Translations under genes and position numbers: made by a program | Source of the DNA: Symsagittifera roscoffensis | Lineage: Eukaryota; Xenacoelomorpha; Acoela; Convolutidae | Direction: 5' to 3' | Assembly (NCBI RefSeq): GCF_963678635.1 | Contig: NC_087066.1 | Coordinates: forward strand, 64,052,282 to 64,116,281 | DNA length: 64,000 nt | Part shown: piece by piece, positions 24,098 through 36,399 of the stretch | Numbering within the stretch: the first letter of the stretch is position 1 | Layout: the number at the start of each line of letters is the position of its first letter | The notes under the pieces: generated by a model | Seen by the model: the letters and a program-made list of their open reading frames with translations, nothing else | Told to the model about the DNA's origin: nothing | Databases searched by the model: none

Positions 24098-26000
24098 TAC
24101 AAAAATAAAAGCAAATTTATGTTTTTCTTCTCTAAAACGCCTAACTTTAGGAACAATTTAAGAAAAGTTTTTGTTAGAATTTTATCGAAATTTTTGCCCC
24201 AACCGACTGCAAATGATCTAAGCTATCTTCTTTGTCACACTGAACAATGGGGAAATTTTGTTTATCCTACTCCGCTGATTCAAAATTTTTTCAATCCACA
24301 TTGCAACCTATTAGAAATGGTAAAGACTGAAATTTTCCGAACCGGATTAAACTGGTAAGTGCTTCAAATCAAAAATTGAGACTGTCAGATAAGATAGTTT
24401 GGATAATTTGCAGTCTGTTGATGTAAGAATTTTGTTTAAAACACTAACAATATAATGTCAAAAATTGTTCTCAAAACTAAACTTTTTAGAGAGAAAATTC
24501 TGAATTTGCGTTACATTTTATCGTTCAGTGTATCTTTCCTTGACAAGTAATTTTCAATTACTAAATTGAATTGAGCAATGGTTCAATTTAGGGTAATTTT
24601 ATACATATTTGCAGATTCGATCAAAAAGTCAGATTTCAACCGGGTGGACCAAACTGTTTTTCCTGAATGTTAAAATCAGTTTTCTTAAATGAGACACAAA
24701 TATCAAAAAGGTTAGAAAAAACTCGGTTGGAGCAGAAATAAATGCATCCACATGCGAACACACTGTTTTGATGAGATCTCACTCAGATTGAATTATTGTA
24801 TATTGGAAGCTCCAATCATGCAAAACCCAACATATTCTAGAAAAAAAAACACTAAAAAGGAGAGGTTGAAAACACAAGCATAGATTGCAAACCAGTACAC
24901 TTGATGTAGATTTTGGTGATGAATTGATAATGAATTTTAATGACGAGAAAAGGTCGTTACATTAGCAAGGACTGTTCAATTTTCAACAATTTTCTGATTA
25001 ATTGCGAAATTCCACCGCTTGTTAGTGATATCTGTATTATGATTTATTTTTATTTTGATAATTACCTTATTTCGCCAGATCGCATTAAGGCTTGTCACCT
25101 ATTAATTTTTGTGCCCCATTATTGTTAAATTCTTGTATTTTGGGGACAAGGATGCGTTTTACGCCAGGAGGTTTTGTCTTAAAAAGTAGCGCGACAAAAA
25201 AAGAAAAACTTTTTTATATTAACACTCCTGCTGATCGGGATCTGAAACAAGAATTTGAGCAATTGGTTATGGTTACGACTAACAAAAAGTGCCGGGTTGA
25301 GAGTTTTTTTGCAAAAATATTAAAGGCTCAATGTCTTACCAGCCCATAAAAAATGCAGAACACATCGCTAACTTGACAAAACTAGCCGTTAAAAATGCTG
25401 GAGGATATCAAAAAGTGTTTCAGGGAGGGCACCTATAGACGTGGAAGCTGCAAGAAATCATTTTAAGAGTGCAAAAAAGATCAAAGAAAGATCATAAACA
25501 TTATTGGAAGAAGTAGCACATATCAGTGAGAACAATTTGACTAGTAACAACGAGCCAGCGAGAAACGTTTCGAACTTAAGAACTCACCAGAGTGTACTGG
25601 TAACCAAAGCTAAAAAAAGTTAATTTCAACCAGTAAATGTCAACTGACCTTGACTCAAAAACTTTCTTTTGTTTTGCGGTGATGTGATAAGGAAAAGATA
25701 ATTTAGGAGGACAAGTGGGCTCTTTACCGAGAGCGTTTTTGTTTTTCTTAACCTCCGTTTTCTTAGAAGCGTGACCCTTTTGTTCGTCCAACGAGAATAC
25801 CTAAAGTGAAACCATTATTTATTGCTCTCTGAGAAACATGGTGGATGGATATCATTCATTTGTTGTAAAAAACATGATTGAAGAAAAAAGTGAGGATGCG
25901 CTTTTAAAAAAGAAAAGATCTCAATTTCTAAATGGAAGTCGTACAGTCTGAAACTGAATTTGTAGTTGTTACCAAAGCAGAAAAAAAAATTACAGTTGTG
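24098..26000. other. Intron 4, no gene recognised
   Basis: AT-rich sequence. A frame at 25092-25349 (85 codons, ends K-A-Q-C-L-T-S-P) shows no domain I know; its position upstream of the LINE RT at 26880-27700 allows that it is part of that element's first open frame, but this is a guess. Confidence 0.35.
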
Positions 26001-26029
26001 TTCTGTTTGGGCCATCAATTATTTTTTAA

Positions 26030-27700
26030 ATAATTTTTTTGAGCAAAAAGAAAATCTTCTCGGCCAAAAAAAGTCATTTTCTGAAATTTCAACCGTCTGT
26101 GGTGATTTCCAAATCGATACAGCAAAATGAAAATAAATCGCAGAAGGTTTTTCAAATATCACAATGTTCAATTTTTATCCACAGAATTAAAACTACACAA
26201 GAATTACAACCGTATCAAAATCATGCAACAATCTTTGATTATCAAACTGCATCAATTCTTGCTTAACCTTTTAGTCAATAATAAATAAACATTATGGACT
26301 TTTAAGTGAAACTGATAATTCCGAAAAAATAAATTTTTTTTACAGATAATGGCAGAAATATGCAAAGCTGGAAAAATTTAAAACTCGAAACAAACATTGG
26401 ATAAACCATTAAATGAGAACAAACATCACATATTCAAAGCACAGAGAAATAAACTAATCAGTATAATCCAAAATGGCGAGCAAAAACTCCACGATGATAA
26501 AATTGGAACAAACTGTTTTTTTTTGTAGTTTTTTTAATGCTTATCGGTTGATTTGCGGTGACCTAAAACTGAATCCAATTTTATGTGATGAAAATGATTT
26601 CAACACATTTTTTCTACTTTTGGCTTCAAGCTTGCCGAAAAACTTAAAGTGAAAGAAAAAACTTGAGTTTTTCCCGCCATGAAAAAAAAATTGTTTTGTA
26701 CTCAATATTATATTTTCCTCGGAAGTTGTCAAAGCCCTTAGATCATTACAAAATCAAGGTTCCAAGAGGCATTATGGCAATAATAAAAACTTATTGAAAT
26801 ACTCACTACCAGTAATTGACAACGTTCAGCAAACAATTTCAATAAGTGTATTTCTGAAAAGTACTATCCCGATCAGTTTTAGATCGCAAAAATTATCCCC
26901 GCTGATCAAAGTTGTCACTCAAATTATCCCAAAATTTTTCAACCCACCAATTTCTAAAGTGCAACCTCTAATTTTTCAAAAAAAACTATTCAAAAACATG
27001 TTATCTTTCCTTTAAACGAAATAAAATTCTTTTTGGAAAATAATTTGTGTTACGGCCTACAAAATGATGCATTGATGGATTACAAAAGCTATGAAACGTA
27101 ATCGATAGCGACATGTTTAACGATTAAACCTCACAAAAACTTTTGATACGCTCAGTCATGACTTGCTGCTGCAAAAGCTTGTATATGTTGATTTTTGTGG
27201 TGTTTTTTTTCAATTTCATTAAAAAGTTCCTAGATTATCATTAATCAAAGTTTCGTAATAATTTTACCAGAAACACACAAAAAAAAACTAGATATATTGT
27301 ACCTCAAAATTCGCTTGTACGACCTTTTTTTTTTGTTTTTAAAATCGATATGCCAATAAGCTCGAAAAATTTAAAACGTACCCTGTTTGCTGATAAAACC
27401 TCTGTAATTACAGAAACTAAGCTTACTAGCCAGCAATTTATGACAGATATCTTGGTCAACATAGGTTTGTCGACAAAACTTGTTTGGGTTGGGAAAATGA
27501 AAATTTGAGTACTTGTAATTTTTCAGCTCGAAAAATTGATTCCACAGTTTCAAGAATTTTCAAAAAAAATTGGCCAAGTTTTCTATACTAGTTTATTAGG
27601 TTGGTTTGTATTTTGTAAAACCACAATTGTTTCTGTAACAGTCATCTACTTATGCCGTATATGAGATTAGAAAAAATAGGCCCTATAACCTATGGTTCAA
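26030..27700 (+). mobile_element. Decayed non-LTR retrotransposon (LINE), RT region
   Basis: Read across frames, 26880-27015 resembles the RT entry segment (a P-L-I-K block followed by K-L-F-K-N-M-L-S-F-L). Around 27110-27180 is L-T-K-T-F-D-T-L-S-H-D-L-L-L-Q-K-L, the palm motif with its first catalytic aspartate. At 27300-27440 come V-P-Q-N-S-L-V-R-P (from the G-V-P-Q-G-S motif), M-P-I-S-S-K-N-L-K, and L-F-A-D-K-T-S, where the F-A-D-D site has lost one aspartate. Many stops; clade most like CR1/Jockey by motif style. Endonuclease and 3' end are not delimited. Confidence 0.6.
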
Positions 27701-30146
27701 GGGTCAGGGACGTTACCTCTTGTAGTTTTGCACCTCATTCTGTCGGAGACATTTAGGTTAGCCTAAGACATGAGACATCAAGATCATGTTACAGCTTAAG
27801 GCTGCTATCAAAATACCCCCCACTCTGAAAATAAGAACATCCCCATGGCTAATTCTTTAAATACCTGAACACGCAAACGCCGTTAGAAACAGGGTAGGAA
27901 CTCAGGTAAATAACATTAGTTTTATTGGACAGTGGACCTTTGATCTATTTCAGATGGATCAAGCTAAAACACGCTGTCAAATGCACTCTAAAATCGAAGT
28001 TCATTATCCACTAAATGACCACAGCTCAGGAATCGATTAAGTGAAGTAATTAAGATAACTCGAGAAATAATGTTGATTAGTTTTAAAGCAAGAAGTTGGG
28101 CCACTTCACTCGTCAATCTGCCCAATCAAGGTTCTTTTTTGTCCAGCGATGACACTATCGCAAATATTCTCGGTGTTCTTTATCGGGAACAAGACAGCTC
28201 TACTCGAATGGTTTGATATTGAGCAAATTGTAAATAACAAGTTGACTCTTGGTCAACTTTCTGTCAATTTTTTTGCCAGATTAATCGGTTCTTCTGATTT
28301 TCTGATCTTTTTCATTTCGGTTACTGCATTAAATTTGAGCTTAACTTGGTCAATTCAATTTTTTCAAAAATACCACTTCACCCCAAAATCAAGATAAAAC
28401 TTCAAACACATAAGTTTACGGTAACACATATAAATCTCAACTGGAGGAAATAAGTAAGTTTTAGAAAAAGAATATGAGACTTAATTGTTCAAAATTATCA
28501 TCCTTGGACAATAATGTTAAGAAAAAATCGGAAAATGTCAGGAAGACAATGAAACAAAAATTATAACGAAATGACGTGTCACTCGTAGATCCTGCAGAAG
28601 CAAAGGTGTGCTACCAATTGTGCCCTTTCACAGCACAGTCAGTTAAACATCTCGAAAAATATACCTTACTCAAACATATAATATAAAGATAGAGTCTCAT
28701 CTATTTCGTGAAGATTTTGAAGGTTTGAAATCAAACGAATATGAAAAAATCTCTTCACAACATTTCAATAATCAATTAGAGATCATGAGTTTGTCATGAA
28801 CCTAGTTAATTATAGGAGCCCAACTATCTACTTTTTCTTTTGTTTTATCTTTTCAGGGCGGATGGCGTTGAGCTGAAATGCTCTTTCAACAGCCATTCTA
28901 GTGTACTTGTTGCGATGATTTCATTCATAAAGCAATGTTTCTGGATAAACGAATTCAAGTCCAGAGATCGCAAGACAGTTACGCTTTATATAGATTTCAA
29001 AAATGAAGTTAGACAGACAAAAAAAAGCTCAACGAGAAGATATCGGTACTACCATAACAATTTTAGCCTGGAACAAGAACTTTTTAAAATAACATCTTCA
29101 AAAAATGATTTCAAGAAATAGGATGAATTTTAGTATGAGTTCTTTAGTACTAGATGAAACACACAAAAATTAAAGAATCGTCGCTCAGAAGAAGAGAAAA
29201 AAGAGCTAGAGAGAGAAAAAGGCATTCGACTTTCAATAATAAACCATTTAACTCTTTGTATTCTGAAAACTTCACCATTGAAAACCTATCAATCAATAGT
29301 CCATAATGAAAAATCAATTAAAGAGTATGTTAAAAAGCAATTTCCGCTAGCTAACAAGCTAGGCCAGTTTGCCATATTTTTCAGCATGCCTTATAGAAAA
29401 AATAAAAATAAGCATTTTCGTACAAAAGACCTAAAATCTAGTAAAATATGAAATAAAATTTAGTAAAAAGCCTCACTCAGAAAGAGTTACTAAAAGAATT
29501 GTACATCAAAACAAATGCACTCATAAAATACCTGAGAAAAATTTCCGAATAATTTAACGAATATTTTTTTGGAACTAAAATTCTCATTCAACTGTGCTAA
29601 AAAGATTTCAAGAAAACTGCTAGAAACTTATCAAGTTTTGTTCTTTTCATGCGCTACTTACGCGTTTACAGTGTTTATCTTATCCTTGGGGAAACATAAT
29701 TTGGCAGTCTCCCATTTGAGAGTTTGCTGAGTTGCAGAAGCTATCAAAACAAATTTATCAAAATTAGCAAAGATTTTGTCAAAATCATTGATTTTTCAGA
29801 TCTGAAATAACCAAGAAAAACTAATTCGCAGATGTAAGTTAGATTTTTTTCAAATCTGAAATCAGCAAGAATCAAAAACTTTCATATCTGAATTTAGATC
29901 TGAATTAGGCCATTCACAAAGTATATCAACGTCATTTTAACTTTTCACAAATTTCAGATCTCAAATTTATATCTGAAAAAAAAAATATTTCAGATCTGAA
30001 TTGGACCATTTACTAGGTATGGGTTGTTGATCTTCAAGAATTCGGCAAAAAAAACATATATTTCAAATCGTATGTCAAATATTAGCCAAAGCTCGCAGAA
30101 TGCTTGCAAGAAATTGCATAATTGGGCTTCAAAATGTGCCCTCTCA
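27701..30146. other. Intron 4, late part: no gene
   Basis: AT-rich intron without a recognised gene. Between 29780 and 30010 the palindromic word ttcagatctgaa and near variants recur several times. Open frames at 28149-28397 and 28840-29121 have no domain or splice-site support. Confidence 0.45.
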
Positions 30147-30380
30147 GGCAGGGGTGGACGGATCTTGGATTTTCTCGATTAGGGGTGGAGGAATTTCAGA
30201 AAAAAATGCAAAAAGTGATGACAATTTTGTTAAAGTGAACTAAATTGAGCTTTTGAGCTCTTTTTAAACCTGAAAAAGGCCCTATTTGAATTTAAAAAAA
30301 GAATAATTTCACCGCAGGTGAAATTGTGAAAAACAGACCGCAAAAGACTTTTGGGAATTTGTTGGAAAGTTTTGGCCGGT
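30147..30380. repeat. Divergent Y-family MITE fragment
   Basis: It opens gcaggggtggacggatcttggattttctcga, a degenerate form of the CAGGGGCGGATCTAG terminus, and continues with a G-rich stretch and a 'gacaattttgtt' word. The other terminus is not recognisable. It lies about 160 bp before exon e. Confidence 0.5.
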
Positions 30381-30538
30381 CGATCATAACTTTTGTCTAT
30401 ATACTTATATATGTCTATATATTTTAGCGTTGGTAAAAAAGAGTTCGTTTCAGAATACAATTTTTCTTATTTTGGATAATTTTACTTTAGTCATTTTTCG
30501 ATTTTATGTATCTTAAAATTGTTCGAGATATGTTTTAG

Positions 30539-30691
30539 TACCACCTTTTCCAACGTTCATTTCGAACACTCAGAGCATTTCTCCAGTGCAACCCGGCTCT
30601 TTTCTGGTAACGTGGCAGCTATCCAGTTCTAACTGGGACACAGTCACAGTTGTTCTGAACGGACGAGAGATGGGATCCACGTCCGATCAAG
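30539..30691 (+). CDS. Host receptor-like gene, exon e (FN3 domain 1, first half)
   Basis: Acceptor ttttag, donor gtatat, phase 1-1, 153 bp. It begins with a V-P-P-F-P linker typical of FN3 starts and carries the conserved B-strand tryptophan in L-V-T-W, followed by a second tryptophan and a V-T-V-V-L-N-G strand. FN3 domains are about 90 residues, so this exon supplies the first half and the next exon the second. It lies 18.7 kb downstream of exon d across an intron full of transposon remains. Confidence 0.82.
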
Positions 30692-31427
30692 GTATATGAT
30701 TCCCCTTCAAGTTACTAAAATCAATCTCCTACCCAAGTAGTAATGATTGGATTTTAGTAGCGGATGATTGGATTTTAGTCTATATGGATGAGGAAAATTT
30801 TTTTAAATTATTTCTTTAAAAAAGACCTGTAACATGAAGCATGATATCTTCGTTTTGCTAGGTGGGCAGGTTTTCCAGAATTAAAATTTTCTCACCAAAT
30901 TCATTTTATGAGGCTTCAAAGCAATGAAAAGTCAGAAAAAAATTGAACCACAAAGTAAAAAAAATCAAGGGCAAAATCTTCGAAAAAACAGAACAACAAG
31001 TCCAACCCACACCCCCCCCCCCCCCCAAACACACACACACACCTATTACAATGAGTACATCTTGGCGCCGAAGTATCTTTAGAAAAACTGTATGCTTGGT
31101 CCGCCAAAATGAGTGTCACACTCATTTTATAGCACGAGCCTTGGGACCCATTAAGGCCGAGAGTTTTGGCGTTGAATCCCTAAAAGAGAGAGAGAGAGGG
31201 GGGGGGGGGGCAACCACAATTACGTTCGTTCTTTGGCAAAACTTGTTATCACCAATTCCAGTATAGGTAAAGTAGGCCAATGATGCAATTAACCAAAATA
31301 TAAATGTGTGGAAGTAAAAATGGCTCGCACCTTATCGTTTTCACAAATTACCTTTCTTCTTTTCTTATCGTTATAATATATTTTTTTTCTTTTTAGCTGT
31401 TTCTTTTTCAAAATTTTGATATTTTAG

Positions 31428-31535
31428 AGTATACACTGACTGGTCTGGCAACTGGCACACTGTACGTGGTCCAGTTGTTTGTCAACTCCTTCGGAAGACG
31501 TGATCCAAATTTCTATTCAATGGAGTGGCTGACAT
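31428..31535 (+). CDS. Host receptor-like gene, exon f (FN3 domain 1, second half)
   Basis: Acceptor attttag, donor gtgagt, phase 1-1, 108 bp. It encodes the E/F-strand signature Y-T-L-T-G-L followed by G-T-L-Y-V-V-Q-L, where the leucine and tyrosine are the conserved FN3 'tyrosine corner' positions. Joined to exon e it makes one FN3 domain of about 87 residues. The split of an FN3 domain by one intron recurs in domain 3 but not in domain 2. Confidence 0.82.
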
Positions 31536-33984
31536 GTGAGTACAACATAAAAACTACATTTTACATCAAATGATCATGTTTTTACCCATTTTGGAGGGTG
31601 TAATTTTGGTTTAAAACTTTGCAAGCAAAATAGCACAAAAAATGCTGATAAATTTCAAATTTTTGTCTTTATCATTTTTTGTCCAATGTTAACCAAACTT
31701 GAGAGAAACAAGTTTGAAGTTTTGCTTCAGTTCTTTCATCCCGTCACTTCTAAATCTGCCCAGATCTTTGTTCACATCTAAAACTAGGTGTTTAAAAGAT
31801 TTATAATCAACCATAGTCGCCATTTTTCCAATCATTACAATACTTTAAAGCTCGTAAAAACTTTTCTTTATCCTCGCCAAAATAATGTGAAACAAAAACC
31901 ACATCTTGTGTATGTTTGCTTACATAAAATGATATCTGGATAAATAAATAAATAATTAAAAATCAATTAATTGAGTTATAATTTTGCTTTCAAAAACGAA
32001 ATCTCTTAACGTGAGATGTCTTGTAACCGTTTAGTTCATCTGACCACAAAATTTTTACAATCAAACAAAAGCTTCATAGAGATCCTTTCATATTAGTCCA
32101 AAATTTCACTCGGGAGGCAAAAAATATGTATGCCCAAAAGTTATCAGACTAATATAAGAAACTTTAATTGGAAAAAAAACAAATAAAATTCTTGTAATTT
32201 TGAATTAATTTGGAAACTGCTGAAACGGTTTTCCAAATTTCCACAACTGCCAACGTTTACAAAATGCACAAAATAAAAGCACCTCAACTGCAAGTTCGAA
32301 GATACAGGGGCAAAAAGAAGGCATCATAATAGACTTTAATAAACTTGAATTGATTTCATTGCATAACAAAAAATAGAATAAGGGATTAAACAAACCGATT
32401 GTAATTTTATCAAGAAACTTGATAATTAATTGCTGATTAGAATTGAATAAAATATTTTGTAGTGAATATAATTTGTTCCACAAAAAAAAAGAAAGTATAA
32501 TAGCTTATTACTTGATTGTGATAGATTTTTTTGGACCAAATCACTCTTTCATTTATAAAATTAACGTTTTTTTGCGATTTAAAGAGTAAGCCAAGCTCAT
32601 CAGTCTCCCAAAGAGCCAATCGGAGTCCTTATGCTGTTTGCAAAGATGTTTCTACATGAAAAACACCCCTGAAATTACCTATTATATACTGGCTATTTTG
32701 CGCCTTCAAAGCAAGGTTTTCTCAAATTTCGACCTGCATTGGTGTATAGCTTTCTGAAACTTTATATTAGTCCAATTTAAGTGAATACTTTATGAAAAAC
32801 TTTATAAGAATTATCAGAATCAGAAATTTGACAACAGAATCAAGAGATTCAATTGGACTCCAAAATTTGGGACTTGAATCGAGGGTTGCAAATTTTGAAG
32901 CTTGAAAACATAAAGCAAATAGTAAACTAAAACAAATACCGGTCTTTTCAATGAAACATTTTAATTGTTCATGTTGCTGTCATTTTGTATTTATTTCTGT
33001 TTGCCCAGGATGCGTCTGTAATCTTAGGCAACGTTTTTTAGACATAGATCTGGCTTCTCGACATTTTTTCAACCCTAATTCATTCGATCAGAGTTTGAAC
33101 CTAAATTTACCCTAAATTGATATACTTCGACCCTGTTCGACTCTAATTCGATCCCAGCTCGAATCTAAATCGGCCCTAACTCTACACTAAGTCGACACTA
33201 CTTCGATGCTAGTTCGACTGCAATTTGAGCCTAGCTCGATCCTAGCTCGAATCTAGTTTGTCTGAGCATTTGCGCTAGCTGATCTGAGCATTTGCGTCAC
33301 GAATTTAAGAGATAGTCACAAGCCAAGCGAGTGTGAGTTACTCGAGTAAACATTTGATCGCCAAATGACCTTGCTAAAGCCAAATTTCAAAGTTTCCAAC
33401 CAATTTGGATGCAGTTTTTCTATGACGGTTGTCTGTCACTCTAAGTGAATGCAAAACTGAAAGTGGTCTGTTAAAATCCTTGTAAAAAAGTTCTTTTTTC
33501 CGGCAACAACTTGATACTCATGGAAAGACATTTAAAAAAATGTTGTTGTCAGTATTTTTCAACTAGCTCTTAGCTCAACATATCTGTTCTGCTCCCAACA
33601 ACGGCTGGCTATTTTTGTACACTTTCTATCTTTCAGCTTTTTCTAAAGGACATCTAAGAAAAAGAGTCATATATTTTGACATTTTCATCTTCGATTGAAA
33701 AACCCCATTTGGTTTTGCGTATCTGTTGTTAACAACAATACGCAACAAGCAGCAATGAAACTCCATCTGAGGACAAAAAAATTCCACTATACTTATATAT
33801 ATAAGAAACTTTAATTGGAAAAAAACAAAAAAAATTCTTGTAATTTTGAATTAATTTGGAAACTGCTGAAATCCGTAAACCTACATATATATGAAATCCG
33901 TAAACCTCCTAAATTAAGACTAAGTCAAACCTCGATCATTATCTGGGTACCGTTTCTTTGAGTAGTTTGTATATCCACTTTGTT
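31536..33984. other. Intron 6, first part: no gene
   Basis: AT-rich. Two direct copies of a roughly 70-bp segment (atataagaaactttaattgg onward) lie at 32152-32226 and 33802-33868. A degenerate minisatellite built on 'ttcgaccctaa'-like units covers about 33060-33260. No exon found. Confidence 0.5.
33060..33260. repeat. Degenerate short-period minisatellite (TTCGA units)
   Basis: About a dozen imperfect units of 10-13 bp of the form (c)cctaattcgac / ctagctcgatc follow one another. A shorter run of the same kind appears at about 54225-54275. The period drifts, so this is old or was never strictly tandem. Confidence 0.55.
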
Positions 33985-35394
33985 TTGCAGATCCGGACCC
34001 CAAATCATCTTGTGCGATGTTCAGGGATGAGAAACGATGCTCCTACTACTTCCCATCCCGCTGATTGAATGTCTGCTCTGAGCATTCCCAGTATCGTTAA
34101 CGGATTCATGGTGTGAACTTCGTGTTCTTTGATACTACTAGTATCTGTTTTGCTGTTGCCAAATTTAAGAAAGATACCTGGCTACCCGTATCGATGGTCA
34201 TATTTATGATTTAATTATCTTTTCTGATCAGCGCCTTTAGCAAATTTATCGGTGATTTTTGACATTTTGGTTTTTGACATTTGATATTTTGGTTTTTGGC
34301 CAGGTCTGGCGGTACTACATGCTGACTTTCGATTCTATTTTCCATAATTTTTTTCAATTTGATCAAATGATGTGAAATCGCGTTCAAATAACATAATTTC
34401 AAAATCGTCGCAAGAGTCAAAACTTTGAATCGGGTTGCATTCATCGTCTGAACTTGAAGTGACTTTGGTAACTTAATTCACTTATTGTGACCGGCACATT
34501 TTAGCGAAGTAGTTGCATTTTTTGCAGTTCTTACACGTCCTGCCCATTGTTGGACAATTACTCAAATGCCCATCCGTCTCTCGTCCACATCTAGGACATG
34601 GTTTCCTTTCTACCCGAACATTACGTTGTTTTTATATTCGTTTGTCTTTCGCTTATATTGATCTCTGTATATTGTCTTCTATTGTTTTGACCTTTATTGA
34701 CTACTGCCATAATAGGGTTCTGTTTTATCTTTATTTGGTTCCCAGTGTAAAAGCCTGCAGTTGCAGTAAGGGCATTCGACCTCTGAAAAGCCTGCGTGTT
34801 TGCTTTGTTCGATTTCTAGAGCTCTCTCTTCAAAACTTCGTTCGGCGGAAAGGTTTCAAAATTTAGTGTAACTTGCATCCTTGATATGAATTGGTCTGTC
34901 ACTAACTCGACTCCAAGTGTGCCTAGTTCCGCCTTTGCTGTCTGTGCAGTTGGAGCTGCATGAAAGGATTCCAGGGTTTCTCCTCTTTCTAGTGATCTGT
35001 TACACAGTTTGTAACGGCCATACGTGACGCTCTGTGATTTCTTAAACCAAGCTTTGGCCAATACCACCATTTCTCGAAACTCAAGGTTAGATACTTCCAT
35101 ACGTGGGTTTTTCTGATTGAATCGTTTCTTGACTTCCGTACCCGGCGCCAGGAATAACCTTGATGCGAATTGCTTCTGCACTTCGTTGTAGTAAACTTTA
35201 TGGCCGAATTTTGTTCCTCTTTCTCTTATTTTCTTATTCTCTAGCAGAATCTGTCTCGTGCCAATTTGTCTCTTGCTTCCCTATCAGTAACTTTCTGTGC
35301 ATCTTCGTTTGCTCGTGGCAATTCCGGTCATGAAATCGGCCCTTCTGTAACTGACTTCGGATCCTCCAGTAGTATCTCTGGGTTCACATTTTTT
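33985..35394 (-). pseudogene. Ty3 gag-protease fragment (element beta)
   Basis: On the minus strand this reads gag (35390 to about 34490), then protease (34192 to 33985). The gag part shares the frame at 34816-35181 with the copy at 41771-42004. Two zinc knuckles lie at about 34510-34606 (C-P-R-C-G-R ... H-L-S-N-C and C-K-N-C ... A-K-M-C). The protease active site D-T-G-S is intact at 34181-34192. A frameshift follows, and the element stops at the end of protease. It has no pol of its own and sits head-to-tail after the element at 36105-42646. Confidence 0.75.
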
Positions 35395-36100
35395 GCATGG
35401 CATTTTTTATTGTGACCCAAGCTAGGGAAAAGACAAAACTGAAAGTTCAATCTCTATTTGAATCCCTGGTAAGAACTTACTTCTTTCACGGGGAAAGCAA
35501 AAAAATAGCTGGAGCACGGCTTGTTATTGTTTTTTATCCAAACTACATCCAAAGCCAGCCTCTACGCTTTTTTAGTTGATCAGATATAAAAAATGATCGC
35601 AGATCAAAGGTTTTTCATTCTTTTTTTGGTTCTCACACATCGTAAAAAAAAATAATTTAATTCTTTTTTATTCACGAAAAAGTTATTTGTTGCCGTTTAT
35701 CTGTCATGCACTTACGAATTGAGGTGGCAGCTTTTAATCTCCTTTTTAAGAAAAAAAACTTCTCAAATTAATAATCATACTAATATATTGTTTGCAACTT
35801 AGATTTCATTCATTGTAAAAGTTACTACATTTACAACCAAATGGAATCTCATTGTGAGAACGCCCTGGAAATATGCAGCCCCTTTTCAGGCGCCTCTGAT
35901 CCTGCTATGACTTCTGTTATTTTTTAAAATCCATTGTTAATCAAGAAATCAAAAAAAAAAAGATTTAATGATTTAATGAGAAAACCAATTGAAACGGAAG
36001 AGGGTAAGTTTCGGGCACTATAGCTACCCTTGACAGCAAATCCTTTTTGATTTTTTTTCTACTCAAAAATGAGTTTAACTAGTTGATAACTTCCTAGAAT
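35395..36100. repeat. Unclassified repeat X, partial copy 1
   Basis: Shares the words attgtgacccaagctaggga, gccagcctctacgctttttt and gttgataacttcctaga with 43190-43885 and 48020-48745. Here it separates an LTR start (36105-36178) from gag (35390), replacing the rest of the LTR and the leader. The left end lacks the first ~480 bp present in the full copies. Confidence 0.65.
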
Positions 36101-36104
36101 GATG

Positions 36105-36178
36105 AGAATATTGTAACAATAATGAAGATACATATAATAGCCTAAGCATCTCAAGGTTACTGTGGCATCAGTGCCACA
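36105..36178 (-). repeat. Ty3 LTR, truncated (alpha 3' end / beta 5' end)
   Basis: The minus strand starts TGTGGCACTGATGCCACAGT at 36178 and matches 42646 downward for about 75 bp, until repeat X begins. A weak purine run (agccgagga) precedes it. It serves as 3' LTR of the pol-bearing element and, in position, as 5' LTR of the gag fragment below. Confidence 0.6.
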
Positions 36179-36399
36179 ATCCTCGGCTGTTTCAAAGTGG
36201 AGTGGTATTCTCCACGCTGTATTCCAGGTATTTGTTGTATATCGAGACACGCACAGCCAAATTTCTTTCGAAATACGTGCCGTTCCGAAAGATGAATCGT
36301 TTTGGTCTTGAATGTGGCCAGTTTTATTCTGTATGCCTTCAGAACCGTTTTGCTTAGTTCCGCAATATCTGCCTGCGAGCAGATGAGCTTGACCGAATG

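Noticed and set aside
30943-31266. 107-codon plus-strand frame with a proline-rich start
   Set aside because: It is made by poly-C, CA and poly-G simple sequence within the intron between exons e and f.
33985-34060. ttttgcag followed by an open stretch, looking like a splice acceptor before an exon
   Set aside because: The same sequence recurs at about 40670 and 45500 as part of Ty3 protease on the minus strand.
34513-34866. 117-codon plus-strand frame with hydrophobic stretches
   Set aside because: It is antisense to Ty3 gag and zinc knuckles, which are the recognisable coding strand.
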